Positions 43,027-50,596 of a DNA stretch of 64,000 nt are shown piece by piece. Under the pieces are notes generated by a model. The model was not told the origin of the DNA and did not search any database. It saw nothing but the letters and a program-made list of their open reading frames with translations. Source of the stretch: Umezawaea sp042738955 (GTDB taxonomy: Bacteria > Actinomycetota > Actinomycetes > Mycobacteriales > Pseudonocardiaceae); contig NZ_JBHYHC010000008.1 of the NCBI RefSeq assembly GCF_042738955.1, positions 62,001 to 126,000 of the forward strand. The letters run 5' to 3'. Position 1 is the stretch's first letter. The number at the start of each line of letters is the position of its first letter. Position numbers and translations under genes: made by a program.

Positions 43027-44256
43027 GTGCTGCGATCCGAACTGGTGCTGGGCAACGGTGTCGTCCTGCCGAACCGGCTGGCCAAAGCGGCGACGAGCGA
43101 ACAGCTGGCCGACCGCCACGGCGCACCGACGTCCCAGCTGATCGAGGCCTACCGCCGCCTGGCCCGCTCCGGCGCGGGCCTGCTGATCAGCGGGAACGTG
43201 ATGGTTGACGGCTCCGCGCTGGAGGCCAGGCGCAACGTCGTGATCGAGGACGACCGCCACCTGCCCGCGTTGCGCCGATGGGCGGCGGTCACGGCGGGCA
43301 CCGACGTGCGCCTGCTGTTGCAGCTCTCGCACGCGGGCCGCCAGACCATGCGCGGCGTCACGGTCGCCGGCCGCAGGCAGGACGTCGTCGCCCCGTCCGC
43401 CGTGCCGTTGTCACTCGGAAAGGCCCTGTTCCGCCCTCCTCGGGCTCTGGCGGAAGCGGAAATCCCGGCGATCGTGGACCGCTTCGCCCGCGCCGCGGCG
43501 GTCGCGGCCACGGCGGGTTTCGCGGGCGCGCAACTGCACGGCGCACACGGCTACCTGCTGAACCAGTTCCTGTCACCGCTGGTCAACCAGCGCGCGGACC
43601 GGTGGGGCGGCCCGCTGGAGAACCGGATGCGCCTGCTGCTGGAGGTGGTGCGAGCCGTCCGCGCGGCCACCCCCGACACGTTCATCCTGTCGGTGAAGCT
43701 CAACTCGGCGGACTTCCAACGCGGCGGCTTCGACGCCGACGACGCCCTGGTCGTCGCGAAAGCCCTGGAAGCGGAGGGCGTGCACCTGATCGAGGTGTCC
43801 GGCGGCAGCTACGAGAGCACCGCGATGGTGACCGGCCGCGCGTCGACGAGGGAGCGCGAGGCGTACTTCCTGGACTTCGCCGAGCAGTTCGCCAAGGAGT
43901 TGACCATCCCGTTGATGCTCAGCGGCGGCTTCCGCACCAGGAAGGGCATGATCGACGCCCTGGAAAGCGGCGCGGTGGACCTCATCGGCCTGGCCCGCCC
44001 GATCGCCCACGACCCCGACTTCCCCCAACACCTCCTGGACGGAACAACCGAGGCAAGCACGGTCCGCCCGCAAACCGTAGGCATCAGGGACGTGGACAAC
44101 CTCCTCAACAGCGCCTGGCACCAACAACAACTGGCCCGCCTCGGCCGCGCCAAACCAGTCCACCCCACTCGCAGGCCTGTTGTGGCCTTGGCGCTCGCGC
44201 TCTTGGTGGCACTGCGCGACCTGGTTCTGGTGAAAGGCCCGTTCGGCCGTCGGTGA
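43027..44256 (+). CDS. NADH:flavin oxidoreductase, old yellow enzyme family
   Basis: 409 residues. The FMN barrel shows LPNRLAKAATSEQLA, LLLQLSHAGRQ, the active-site HGAHGYLLNQFLSPLVNQRADRWGG and phosphate-binding SGGFRTRKGMIDALESGAVDLIGLARP. Such enzymes reduce activated alkenes, nitro compounds or quinones. A hydrophobic C-terminal segment (VVALALALLVALRDLVLV) is extra and could be a membrane anchor. GTG start with GGAGGGG upstream. Controlled by the divergent TetR regulator (inference). Confidence 0.92.
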   Translation: MLRSELVLGNGVVLPNRLAKAATSEQLADRHGAPTSQLIEAYRRLARSGAGLLISGNVMVDGSALEARRNVVIEDDRHLPALRRWAAVTAGTDVRLLLQLSHAGRQTMRGVTVAGRRQDVVAPSAVPLSLGKALFRPPRALAEAEIPAIVDRFARAAAVAATAGFAGAQLHGAHGYLLNQFLSPLVNQRADRWGGPLENRMRLLLEVVRAVRAATPDTFILSVKLNSADFQRGGFDADDALVVAKALEAEGVHLIEVSGGSYESTAMVTGRASTREREAYFLDFAEQFAKELTIPLMLSGGFRTRKGMIDALESGAVDLIGLARPIAHDPDFPQHLLDGTTEASTVRPQTVGIRDVDNLLNSAWHQQQLARLGRAKPVHPTRRPVVALALALLVALRDLVLVKGPFGRR

Positions 44257-44435
44257 CCGCGCCGGTCGCTTGCTGTTCGAAGGGGCTCGCAGGGATCGCT
44301 GACTTCGACCCGCCTGCGGATTTCTTCCCTCGCCCGCGCGCGTCACACCGAACAACCCCCGCCCTCACCTAGGGGGACGGCCCCGAAGCCAGTCTACCGG
44401 GAGTGGGTGTCGGGGGCCGGGATGTGGATCTTGGT

Positions 44436-44463
44436 TGTGGACAACTGCTGGACCTGTGGACAA
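44436..44463. promoter_or_regulatory. Pair of perfect DnaA boxes
   Basis: TGTGGACAA occurs at 44436-44444 and again at 44455-44463, each the exact complement of the actinobacterial DnaA box TTGTCCACA, 19 bases apart on the same face. They lie in the 380-base gap 44257-44636, which holds no gene. No oriC neighbours (dnaA, dnaN) are present, so titration or transcriptional control of the following gene is more likely than an origin. Confidence 0.55.
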
Positions 44464-44551
44464 CTTCGGGACAGTTCACCCCCAATTGGGCCTCGAAGGC
44501 CCTGGTCCGACACGTTCCGTGATGTACTGACACCCTCGAGTGGCGGAACCA

Positions 44552-44588
44552 ATCCGATCCGGTCATCGTCTGAGCATCCGGATCGGAT
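44552..44588. promoter_or_regulatory. Inverted repeat at the promoter of the DUF5336 gene
   Basis: ATCCGATCCGG (44552-44562) and CCGGATCGGAT (44578-44588) form a perfect 11-bp inverted repeat with a 15-base spacer, directly abutting a TAGCGT -10-like hexamer (44588-44593), about 45 bases before the ATG. It may be a regulator site or a transcript-end hairpin. Confidence 0.5.
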
Positions 44589-44636
44589 AGCGTTTTGCTG
44601 CCGCTCGTCGTCCCTCGCTGGAGGAGGAAACTCATC

Positions 44637-45329
44637 ATGTCCGTCCCGTACGGCGCCCCTCAGCAACAACCGGGGGCACCCGGTCCGGCGCAGCCGGCGA
44701 TGGGCCTGAACTTGGGCTTCGTCCTCCCGCTCGTCGCTTCCGGGCTCGCGCTGGTCTCGTTCCTGCTCGCCTTCGCCGACGACGTGCCGCTGTTCAGCGC
44801 TGTCGAGTACATCTACGCGACCGGTGTCCTCGCCGGTCTGTCGGTGCTGCCGAAGGCACCTCGGCTGCTGTACGCGGCCGCGCCGTTGTCGATCGTGTCG
44901 ACCCTCGTCATCCTCCAGGGGATGATCAAGGGCGCCGGTGACATCCAGGGCATGCAGATCGTGCTGTTCATCGTGTCGCTGCTGCAGACCGCGGCGGTCG
45001 TGGGCGCGATCCTGATGGAGGCGGGCATCCTCAAGTTGACGCCCAAGCCCGCGAACCCGTTCGCCCAGCAGCAGCCCGGTGGCTGGAACCCGCAGACCGG
45101 CGGTTTCCCGCCCCAGCAGCAACAGCAGCCCTACGGCCAGCAGCCCCAGCAGCAGCCGCAGGTGCAGCAGCCCCCGACCGGCGGTTTCGGCGCGCCGGTC
45201 CAGCCGCAGCAGCCCGGTGCGCAGGGCCCCGGCCCCACGACGTACCTGTCGCAGCCCGGCCAGTTCGGCCAGCAGCAGCAGTCGCCGGGCACGCCGCCCG
45301 GTGGCTTCGGCGGGCCGCCGCAGCAGTAG
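44637..45329 (+). CDS. DUF5336 membrane protein (34-kDa antigen homologue)
   Basis: 230 residues. A Gln/Pro N-terminus is followed by four membrane helices (FVLPLVASGLALVSFLLAF, EYIYATGVLAGLSVL, APLSIVSTLVILQGMI, QIVLFIVSLLQTAAVVGAILM) and a C-terminal Gln/Pro/Gly-rich cytoplasmic or external tail. The layout and position between sucD and the DUF6350 gene match M. tuberculosis Rv0954, linked to growth and division. GGAGGAGG lies about ten bases before the ATG. A terminator follows. Confidence 0.85.
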   Translation: MSVPYGAPQQQPGAPGPAQPAMGLNLGFVLPLVASGLALVSFLLAFADDVPLFSAVEYIYATGVLAGLSVLPKAPRLLYAAAPLSIVSTLVILQGMIKGAGDIQGMQIVLFIVSLLQTAAVVGAILMEAGILKLTPKPANPFAQQQPGGWNPQTGGFPPQQQQQPYGQQPQQQPQVQQPPTGGFGAPVQPQQPGAQGPGPTTYLSQPGQFGQQQQSPGTPPGGFGGPPQQ

Positions 45330-45338
45330 CGCACCAAC

Positions 45339-45370
45339 CCGAAGGGGGTGGCGGAAGCCACCCCCTTCGG
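45339..45370 (+). terminator. Terminator of the DUF5336 gene
   Basis: A perfect 14-bp stem (45339-45352 with 45357-45370, CCGAAGGGGGTGGC) with a GGAA tetraloop, ten bases after the stop codon. Confidence 0.88.
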
Positions 45371-45415
45371 CGTGCCGCCACCCGTTCGGCCCACGTCGAC
45401 TGACAGAGTGGGACG

Positions 45416-47002
45416 GTGCCGGTGCTGCAACCCTCGACGCACGGCGGAACCGACGTGCGTCCCCCCGTCTTCTCCCGTTCGGAACGAGTGCGGGTCCTGG
45501 TGATGACCGCGGCGGGGTCCGTCGTGATCGGCTACGCCGCCGTCGCCGCCCTCCTCGCCCTGATCGCCGCGACGGCCACGAACGCCGCCTTCTCCACGAC
45601 CGGTGTGCTCACGGCCGCCGCCCCCGGCTGGCTGGTGGCGCACCACGTGCCGCTGCGCTTCGAGGGCTCGGCCCAACTGGGCGTGCTGCCGCTGCTGCCG
45701 ACCGCCCTGCTGATGCTGCTGGCGGGTCGCGCCGCGGCGGGCGCGGCGGACCGGCTCGGGCTGTACGAGCCGCTCCAGGCGCGCGGCGTGGTGTTCTGCA
45801 TCGCCGGGGCGCACGCCATCACCGGTGGCACGATCGCGCTGCTCATGGGCAACGGCCCGGTGCGCGCGACGCCCGCCGTGGCGTTCTTCGGCTGCGCCGC
45901 CGTGTCCGGGGTCGCCGCCACGATCGGGGTCGCCCAGCGCTGCGGCCTGATCGAGGTGCTGATCGACCGCGTCGACCCGGTGGCGCGACGCGGTATGCGG
46001 GCGGGCCTGCTGGCCCTGTTCGTGCTCGGCGGGCTGGGCTCGCTGCTGGTGGCGCTCGGCCTGGCGTTCTCCTGGTCGACGACCAGCAACCTGTTCGCGG
46101 GCGCGGACTCCACGTTCGGCGTCGGGCTGGGCCTGTTCCTGCTGTGCCTCGGCTACCTGCCGAACGCCGTGGTCGGCGCGCTGTCGTACGTGGTCGGCTC
46201 GGGCTTCTCCATCGGCGCGGTGTCGATGACGCCGACGCGCTTCACCGGCGGCCCGGTGCCCGCCGTGCCGCTGCTGGCCGCGCTGCCCGAGCACCAGGTG
46301 GGGTTCCTGCCCGGCCTGCTCCTGCTGCCGCTGCTCCTCGGCGGCCTGGTGGGCTGGTACTGCCGCAAGGTGTCCGACCGGCCGTCGACCCGGCTGCGCG
46401 CGGTGTTCGTCGCGGGTGTGACGGTGGCGGTCGTGTCGCTGGTGCTGGCCGCGATCGCGGGCGGCAACCTCGGCGCGGGCGTCTTCAACCCGGTCACCGT
46501 GCCCGCCGGCCTGCTCGCGGTGCTCGTGCTGGGCTGGATCGTGCTGCCGGGGTCGTTCGTGGCCTGGTTCGCCGGTCCGCGCCCGAAGCGCGTCGCGCCC
46601 GCCGCCGCTCCCGCCATCGAGCAGATCCCGGTGGAGGAAGAGGAAGCGGAGGAGGACTACGACGCCGAGGACGAGTACGAGGACGACGACTACGAGGACG
46701 TCGACGAGGAACTCGCGCTCGAGGACGAGCTGGCGGAGGAGTTCGAGGAGTACGAGGACGACGAACTCCCGGAGGAGGACGACGACGAGCTCGCCGAACT
46801 CGAGGACGCCGAGGCCGAGCTCGACGACGCCGACGACGAACTCGAAGACGCGGACGATGAACTCGACGACGCGGAGGACGAGCTCGACGACGACGTGACC
46901 GAGCTCGACCCCGAGGACGAGGACGAGGCGGAGATCACTGTCGACGAGGAGCCCGAGGACGACGGGTCCCCGGAACCGCCCCTGACCGGCAAGGCCGACT
47001 AG
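45416..47002 (+). CDS. DUF6350 membrane protein with long acidic tail
   Basis: 528 residues. Roughly ten membrane helices (residues 25-390), then a C-terminal region of over 110 residues that is almost wholly Glu, Asp and Ala (EEEEAEEDYDAEDEYEDDDYE and ELDDADDELEDADDELDDAEDE). The location between DUF5336 and purN matches Rv0955, described as a cell-division-associated membrane protein. The acidic tail is longer and more repetitive than I would expect for homologues and may bind cations or a basic partner. GTG start at 45416 or 45422. Confidence 0.85.
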   Translation: MPVLQPSTHGGTDVRPPVFSRSERVRVLVMTAAGSVVIGYAAVAALLALIAATATNAAFSTTGVLTAAAPGWLVAHHVPLRFEGSAQLGVLPLLPTALLMLLAGRAAAGAADRLGLYEPLQARGVVFCIAGAHAITGGTIALLMGNGPVRATPAVAFFGCAAVSGVAATIGVAQRCGLIEVLIDRVDPVARRGMRAGLLALFVLGGLGSLLVALGLAFSWSTTSNLFAGADSTFGVGLGLFLLCLGYLPNAVVGALSYVVGSGFSIGAVSMTPTRFTGGPVPAVPLLAALPEHQVGFLPGLLLLPLLLGGLVGWYCRKVSDRPSTRLRAVFVAGVTVAVVSLVLAAIAGGNLGAGVFNPVTVPAGLLAVLVLGWIVLPGSFVAWFAGPRPKRVAPAAAPAIEQIPVEEEEAEEDYDAEDEYEDDDYEDVDEELALEDELAEEFEEYEDDELPEEDDDELAELEDAEAELDDADDELEDADDELDDAEDELDDDVTELDPEDEDEAEITVDEEPEDDGSPEPPLTGKAD

Positions 47003-47034
47003 GCAGCGCCTACGCTGGTGGCTGAGCTGCGGCG

Positions 47035-47730
47035 ATGGCTGGTCCTCGCCCGGCTGACGTTCCCGCACCGGCCCGCCAGGAGACCACGCTGAACGCCGTT
47101 GACCCCAACACCCTCAGGCTTCCCGTGCCCGCGAGGGTGGTCGTGCTCGTCTCGGGCTCCGGCACCCTCCTGCAGGCGTTGCTCGACGCCGCACGAGACC
47201 CCGGCTACCCCGTCGAGGTGGTCGCCGTCGGCGCCGACCGCGACGGCATCGAGGGCCTGACCCGTGCCGAGAAGGCGGGCGTCCCCGCGTTCTCGGTGAA
47301 GTTGAAGGACCACGCCGACCGCGCCGCGTGGGACACCGCGCTGACGAAGGCGGTCGCCGAGCACGAACCGGACCTGGTGGTCTCCGCCGGGTTCATGAAG
47401 ATCATCGGTGACGGTTTCCTGGCCCGCTTCGGCGGCCGGATGCTGAACACCCACCCCGCACTGCTCCCCGCCTTCCCCGGCGCGCACCCCGTGCGCGACG
47501 CGGTGGACTACGGCGTCCACGTCACCGGCGCGACCGTGCACCTGGTCGACGCGGGCGTGGACACCGGGCCGATCCTGGCCCAGGAGGCGGTGGCGGTCGA
47601 CCCCGGCGACGACGCCGAAAGCTTGCACGAGCGCATCAAGGTGGTGGAGCGTCGACTGCTCGTCGACGTGGTCGCCCGCCTGGCCCGCGAGGGCTGCACC
47701 GTGACCGGACGAAAGGTGAGCATTCCGTGA
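47035..47730 (+). CDS. purN: Phosphoribosylglycinamide formyltransferase
   Basis: 231 residues from ATG 47035. It transfers a formyl group from 10-formyl-THF to GAR in purine synthesis. VVLVSGSGTLLQALL is the phosphate-binding loop, VSAGFMKIIGDGFL, the catalytic NTHPALLPAFPGAHPV (Asn-x-His) and the closing Asp in VDAGVDTGPILA are intact. The start is uncertain: the ATG has a -10-like TACGCT 24 bases before it but no ribosome-binding site, while an in-frame CTG at 47089 sits six bases after AGGAG, giving a 213-residue protein. purH begins inside its stop codon. Confidence 0.95.
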   Translation: MAGPRPADVPAPARQETTLNAVDPNTLRLPVPARVVVLVSGSGTLLQALLDAARDPGYPVEVVAVGADRDGIEGLTRAEKAGVPAFSVKLKDHADRAAWDTALTKAVAEHEPDLVVSAGFMKIIGDGFLARFGGRMLNTHPALLPAFPGAHPVRDAVDYGVHVTGATVHLVDAGVDTGPILAQEAVAVDPGDDAESLHERIKVVERRLLVDVVARLAREGCTVTGRKVSIP

Positions 47731-49310
47731 CCACTCCTGCCGAGAGGCGACCGGTTCGTCGGGCCCTGATCGGGGTGTCCGACAAGTCGGGGCTGCTGGA
47801 ACTGGCCACCGGCCTGCACGCGGCCGGAGTCGAGATCGTGTCGACCGGCGGCACCGCGAAGACCCTGGCGGACGCGGGCATCCCCGTCGTCCCGGTCGAG
47901 CAGGTCACCGGGTTCCCGGAGAGCCTGGACGGCCGCGTCAAGACGCTGCACCCCGGCGTGCACGCGGGGTTGCTCGCGGACACCCGGCGGCCCGAGCACC
48001 TGGCGCAGCTCGACGAACTGGGCATCAAGGCGTTCGACCTGCTCGTGGTGAACCTGTACCCGTTCGCCCGGACCGTCGCGTCCGGCGCGTCGGTCGACGA
48101 GTGCGTGGAGCAGATCGACATCGGCGGGCCCGCGATGGTCCGCGCGTCGGCGAAGAACCACGCCAGCGTCGCCGTCGTGGTCGACCCGACCCGCTACGAG
48201 TGGGTGCTGGAGCAGGTCGCCGCGGGCGGGTTCACGCTCGCGGACCGGCAGCTGCTGGCGCTGGGCGCGTTCCGGCACACCGCGTCCTACGACGTGGCCG
48301 TCGCCTCGTGGATGGGCTCCGTGCTCACCTCGGACGACGAGGGCACCGGCTTCCCCGGCTGGGTCGGCGCGACCTGGAACCGCTCGAACGTGCTGCGCTA
48401 CGGCGAGAACCCGCACCAGAAGGCCGCGCTGTACACGCAGGGCGACGGCCGCACGGGGCTCGCGACGGCGAAGCAGTTGCACGGCAAGGAGATGTCGTAC
48501 AACAACTACCTCGACGGCGACGCCGCCTGGCGTGCCGCGTGGGACCACGAGCTGCCGTGCGTCGCGATCATCAAGCACGCCAACCCGTGCGGCATCGCCG
48601 TGTCGTCCGTGGAGGGTCCGGCGGCCATCGCCGAGGCCCACCGCAAGGCGCACGCGTGCGACCCGACCAGCGCGTTCGGCGGGATCATCGCGGCGAACCG
48701 CGAGGTCACCGTGGACATGGCCGAGCAGGTCGCGGAGATCTTCACCGAGGTCGTGATCGCCCCGTCGTACGCCGACGGCGCGATCGACGTGCTGTCCCGC
48801 AAGAAGAACGTGCGCATCCTGGTCGCCGAGCCGCCCGTGCGGCAGGGCGTGGAGATGCGCCCGGTGTCCGGCGGGTTGTTGTTGCAGGGCAAGGACGTCA
48901 TCGACGCCGAGGGCGACGACCCGGCCAAGTGGACGCTCGCCTGCGGCACCCCGCTGTCCGAGCAGGAGTTGGCGGACCTGGCGTTCGCGTGGCGCTCGTG
49001 CCGCGCGACCAAGTCCAACGCGATCCTGCTGGCCAAGGACGGCGCCACGGTCGGCGTCGGCATGGGCCAGGTCAACCGGGTCGACGCCGCGCAGCTCGCG
49101 GTGACCCGCGCGGGCGACCGGGTGGCGGGCTCGATGGCCGCCTCCGACGCGTTCTTCCCGTTCCCGGATGGTCTTGAGGTGCTGCTGCGGGCCGGTGTCC
49201 GCGCTGTCGTGCAGCCCGGCGGGTCCGTCCGCGACCCCGAGGTCATCGCCGCCGCCGAGGCCGCGGGCGTCACGATGTACCTGACGGGCACGCGCCACTT
49301 CGCGCACTAG
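47727..49310 (+). CDS. purH: Bifunctional AICAR formyltransferase/IMP cyclohydrolase
   Basis: 527 residues. It performs the last two steps of IMP synthesis. The N-terminal cyclohydrolase (ALIGVSDKSGLLELATGL, GVEIVSTGGTAKTLADAGI, VNLYPFARTV) and C-terminal transformylase (AIIKHANPCGIAVS with Lys-His, WRSCRATKSNAILLAKDG, AASDAFFPFPDG) are complete. GTG start overlaps the purN TGA by four bases, so translation is coupled. Terminator downstream. Confidence 0.98.
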   Translation: MTTPAERRPVRRALIGVSDKSGLLELATGLHAAGVEIVSTGGTAKTLADAGIPVVPVEQVTGFPESLDGRVKTLHPGVHAGLLADTRRPEHLAQLDELGIKAFDLLVVNLYPFARTVASGASVDECVEQIDIGGPAMVRASAKNHASVAVVVDPTRYEWVLEQVAAGGFTLADRQLLALGAFRHTASYDVAVASWMGSVLTSDDEGTGFPGWVGATWNRSNVLRYGENPHQKAALYTQGDGRTGLATAKQLHGKEMSYNNYLDGDAAWRAAWDHELPCVAIIKHANPCGIAVSSVEGPAAIAEAHRKAHACDPTSAFGGIIAANREVTVDMAEQVAEIFTEVVIAPSYADGAIDVLSRKKNVRILVAEPPVRQGVEMRPVSGGLLLQGKDVIDAEGDDPAKWTLACGTPLSEQELADLAFAWRSCRATKSNAILLAKDGATVGVGMGQVNRVDAAQLAVTRAGDRVAGSMAASDAFFPFPDGLEVLLRAGVRAVVQPGGSVRDPEVIAAAEAAGVTMYLTGTRHFAH

Positions 49311-49319
49311 GTCGTCCTT

Positions 49320-49359
49320 GCGTCAGGGCCGTCACCCTCCGGGGTGGCGGCCCTGACGC
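49320..49359 (+). terminator. Terminator of purNH
   Basis: GCGTCAGGGCCG (49320-49331) pairs with 49348-49359, with inner TCACC/GGTGG-type pairing, then GTTTC. It starts 10 bases past the purH stop. Confidence 0.85.
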
Positions 49360-49384
49360 GTTTCACCCGAACGGTCTCCGGGCA

Positions 49385-49415
49385 TTGACACCGGGCAGGC
49401 CGAACCCGATAAGAT
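49385..49415 (+). promoter_or_regulatory. imuA': Promoter of the mutasome operon
   Basis: A perfect -35 TTGACA (49385-49390) is followed after 17 bases by GATAAG (49408-49413), or after 19 by TAAGAT. The LexA box lies just downstream, over the start of transcription. Confidence 0.7.
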
Positions 49416-49427
49416 CGACCGCGTCGT

Positions 49428-49443
49428 TCGAACACCTGTTCGA
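49428..49443 (+). promoter_or_regulatory. LexA (SOS) box
   Basis: TCGAACACCTGTTCGA is a perfect match to the actinobacterial SOS box TCGAAC-N4-GTTCGA. It lies 71 bases before the imuA' start, immediately after the -10 element, the expected place for LexA repression of a DNA-damage operon. Confidence 0.93.
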
Positions 49444-49514
49444 GTCGATGAAGCCGCCGACTTCCCACGGCGGTCCGTGTTCAGGGGTGCTCACGGACGG
49501 TGGGAGGAGGCTGG

Positions 49515-50201
49515 GTGTCCAGGTCGGCAACGGCGATGTCGGTCGCGCTCGGGGTAGACGCGACCGGCGGGCTGACCACTCCGGCCACCGAGATCACGGG
49601 GCGAGTCCTGCCGGTTCGCGGGGAACTGGCGGGTCTGCTCCCGTGGGGCGGCTTGCGGCGCGGCAGCACGGTGTCGGTGCGCGGATCGACATCGTTGCTG
49701 CTCGCGCTGATCGCCACGGCCACGGCCGAGGGCTGCTGGGCGGCCATCGTGGGCCTCCCGCACCTCGGCGTGCTGGCCGCGGCGGAACTCGGCGTCGCCG
49801 TGCACCGGCTGGCACTGGTGCCGCGGCCGGGCGCGGACGCGGCGGTGGTCGAACGCACGGTCGCCGCCCTGCTCGACGGCATCGACCTGGTGTCGGTGGC
49901 CGTTCCCGTCGCGCCGCACACGGCCCGCAGGCTGTCGGCACGGGCCCGCCAGCGGAAAGCGGTGCTCGTCCCGTTCGGCGCGTGGCCGGGCGCGGACGTG
50001 GAGCTGAGCTACGGCGAAGGCGCGTGGAGCGGACTCGGCGCCGGGCACGGCGTGCTCGCCGAACGCCGGGTGGAGGTGCGCGCGGGCGGTCGTGGAGCCG
50101 CGTCACGTCCGGTGCGTGCCGAGTTGCTGCTGCCGGGGGCGGGCGGCGGCGTGGGATCGGTGCGGCCCCTCGACCGGCCGGTCGCGGCGGTGGCCGGATG
50201 A
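49515..50201 (+). CDS. imuA': Mutasome accessory protein ImuA'
   Basis: 228 residues. TEITGRVLPVRGELAGLLPWGGLRRGSTVSVRGSTSLLLALIATATAEGCWAAIVGLPHLGVLAAAELGVAVHRLALVPRPG is the RecA-like fold seen in actinobacterial ImuA', with a degenerate nucleotide loop. It supports ImuB and DnaE2 in damage-induced mutagenesis, probably by bridging ImuB and RecA. The GTG at 49515 has AGGAGG five bases upstream. An ATG of a small coding frame overlaps its stop by four bases. Confidence 0.9.
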   Translation: MSRSATAMSVALGVDATGGLTTPATEITGRVLPVRGELAGLLPWGGLRRGSTVSVRGSTSLLLALIATATAEGCWAAIVGLPHLGVLAAAELGVAVHRLALVPRPGADAAVVERTVAALLDGIDLVSVAVPVAPHTARRLSARARQRKAVLVPFGAWPGADVELSYGEGAWSGLGAGHGVLAERRVEVRAGGRGAASRPVRAELLLPGAGGGVGSVRPLDRPVAAVAG

Positions 50202-50596
50202 GCGTCGACGTCGAGGCGCGGCGGGCCGTCGCGCGTCCTCCCCGCGTGCCGAGGAGCCGGGGCTGGGAGCTGGGGGAGGAGGCTGTGCGCCGCGCGGGCA
50301 AGGGCGTCGACCGGCCGGACGTGCTGGTCGTGGGCGGTGTCTCGCGGCTGAAGGCCGTGGGGCGGCACCGGTTGTCGGACCTGGCGGACCACCGCGACCC
50401 GTGCGAGGCGGCGGACGAGTTCGCGGCCGTGACGGGGCCGAACCGCGTGGTCGTCCGGTCGCGGCCCGGCAGGCGCGGGGACCGGTTGCCGGGGCCGAGG
50501 CGAGAAACCGCCACCCGGCGGCCGATCCGGTTCCGCGTCGCCGACGTGTGGCTGTGGTGCGGGCGAAAGGCGCGGTGGCCGCTGTGCGGACGCTGA
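50198..50596 (+). CDS. Extra small gene inside the imuA'-imuB interval
   Basis: 132 residues from ATG 50198, whose ATGA overlaps the imuA' stop. GC at third codon positions is about 94 percent (eight A/T in 132 codons by eye) while second positions are much lower, the pattern of a real high-GC gene. The protein is Arg-rich (PPRVPRSRGWELGEEAVRRAG, VVVRSRPGRRGDRLPGPRRE) and ends VWLWCGRKARWPLCGR; no family is recognised. It overlaps the likely imuB start. In the genomes I know imuA' and imuB adjoin, so this is either a lineage-specific mutasome component or an antisense/annotation artefact. Confidence 0.45.
   Translation: MSVDVEARRAVARPPRVPRSRGWELGEEAVRRAGKGVDRPDVLVVGGVSRLKAVGRHRLSDLADHRDPCEAADEFAAVTGPNRVVVRSRPGRRGDRLPGPRRETATRRPIRFRVADVWLWCGRKARWPLCGR

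Noticed and set aside
44436..44463. Chromosomal origin of replication
   Set aside because: Only two boxes, no AT-rich unwinding region, and no dnaA, dnaN or rpmH nearby.
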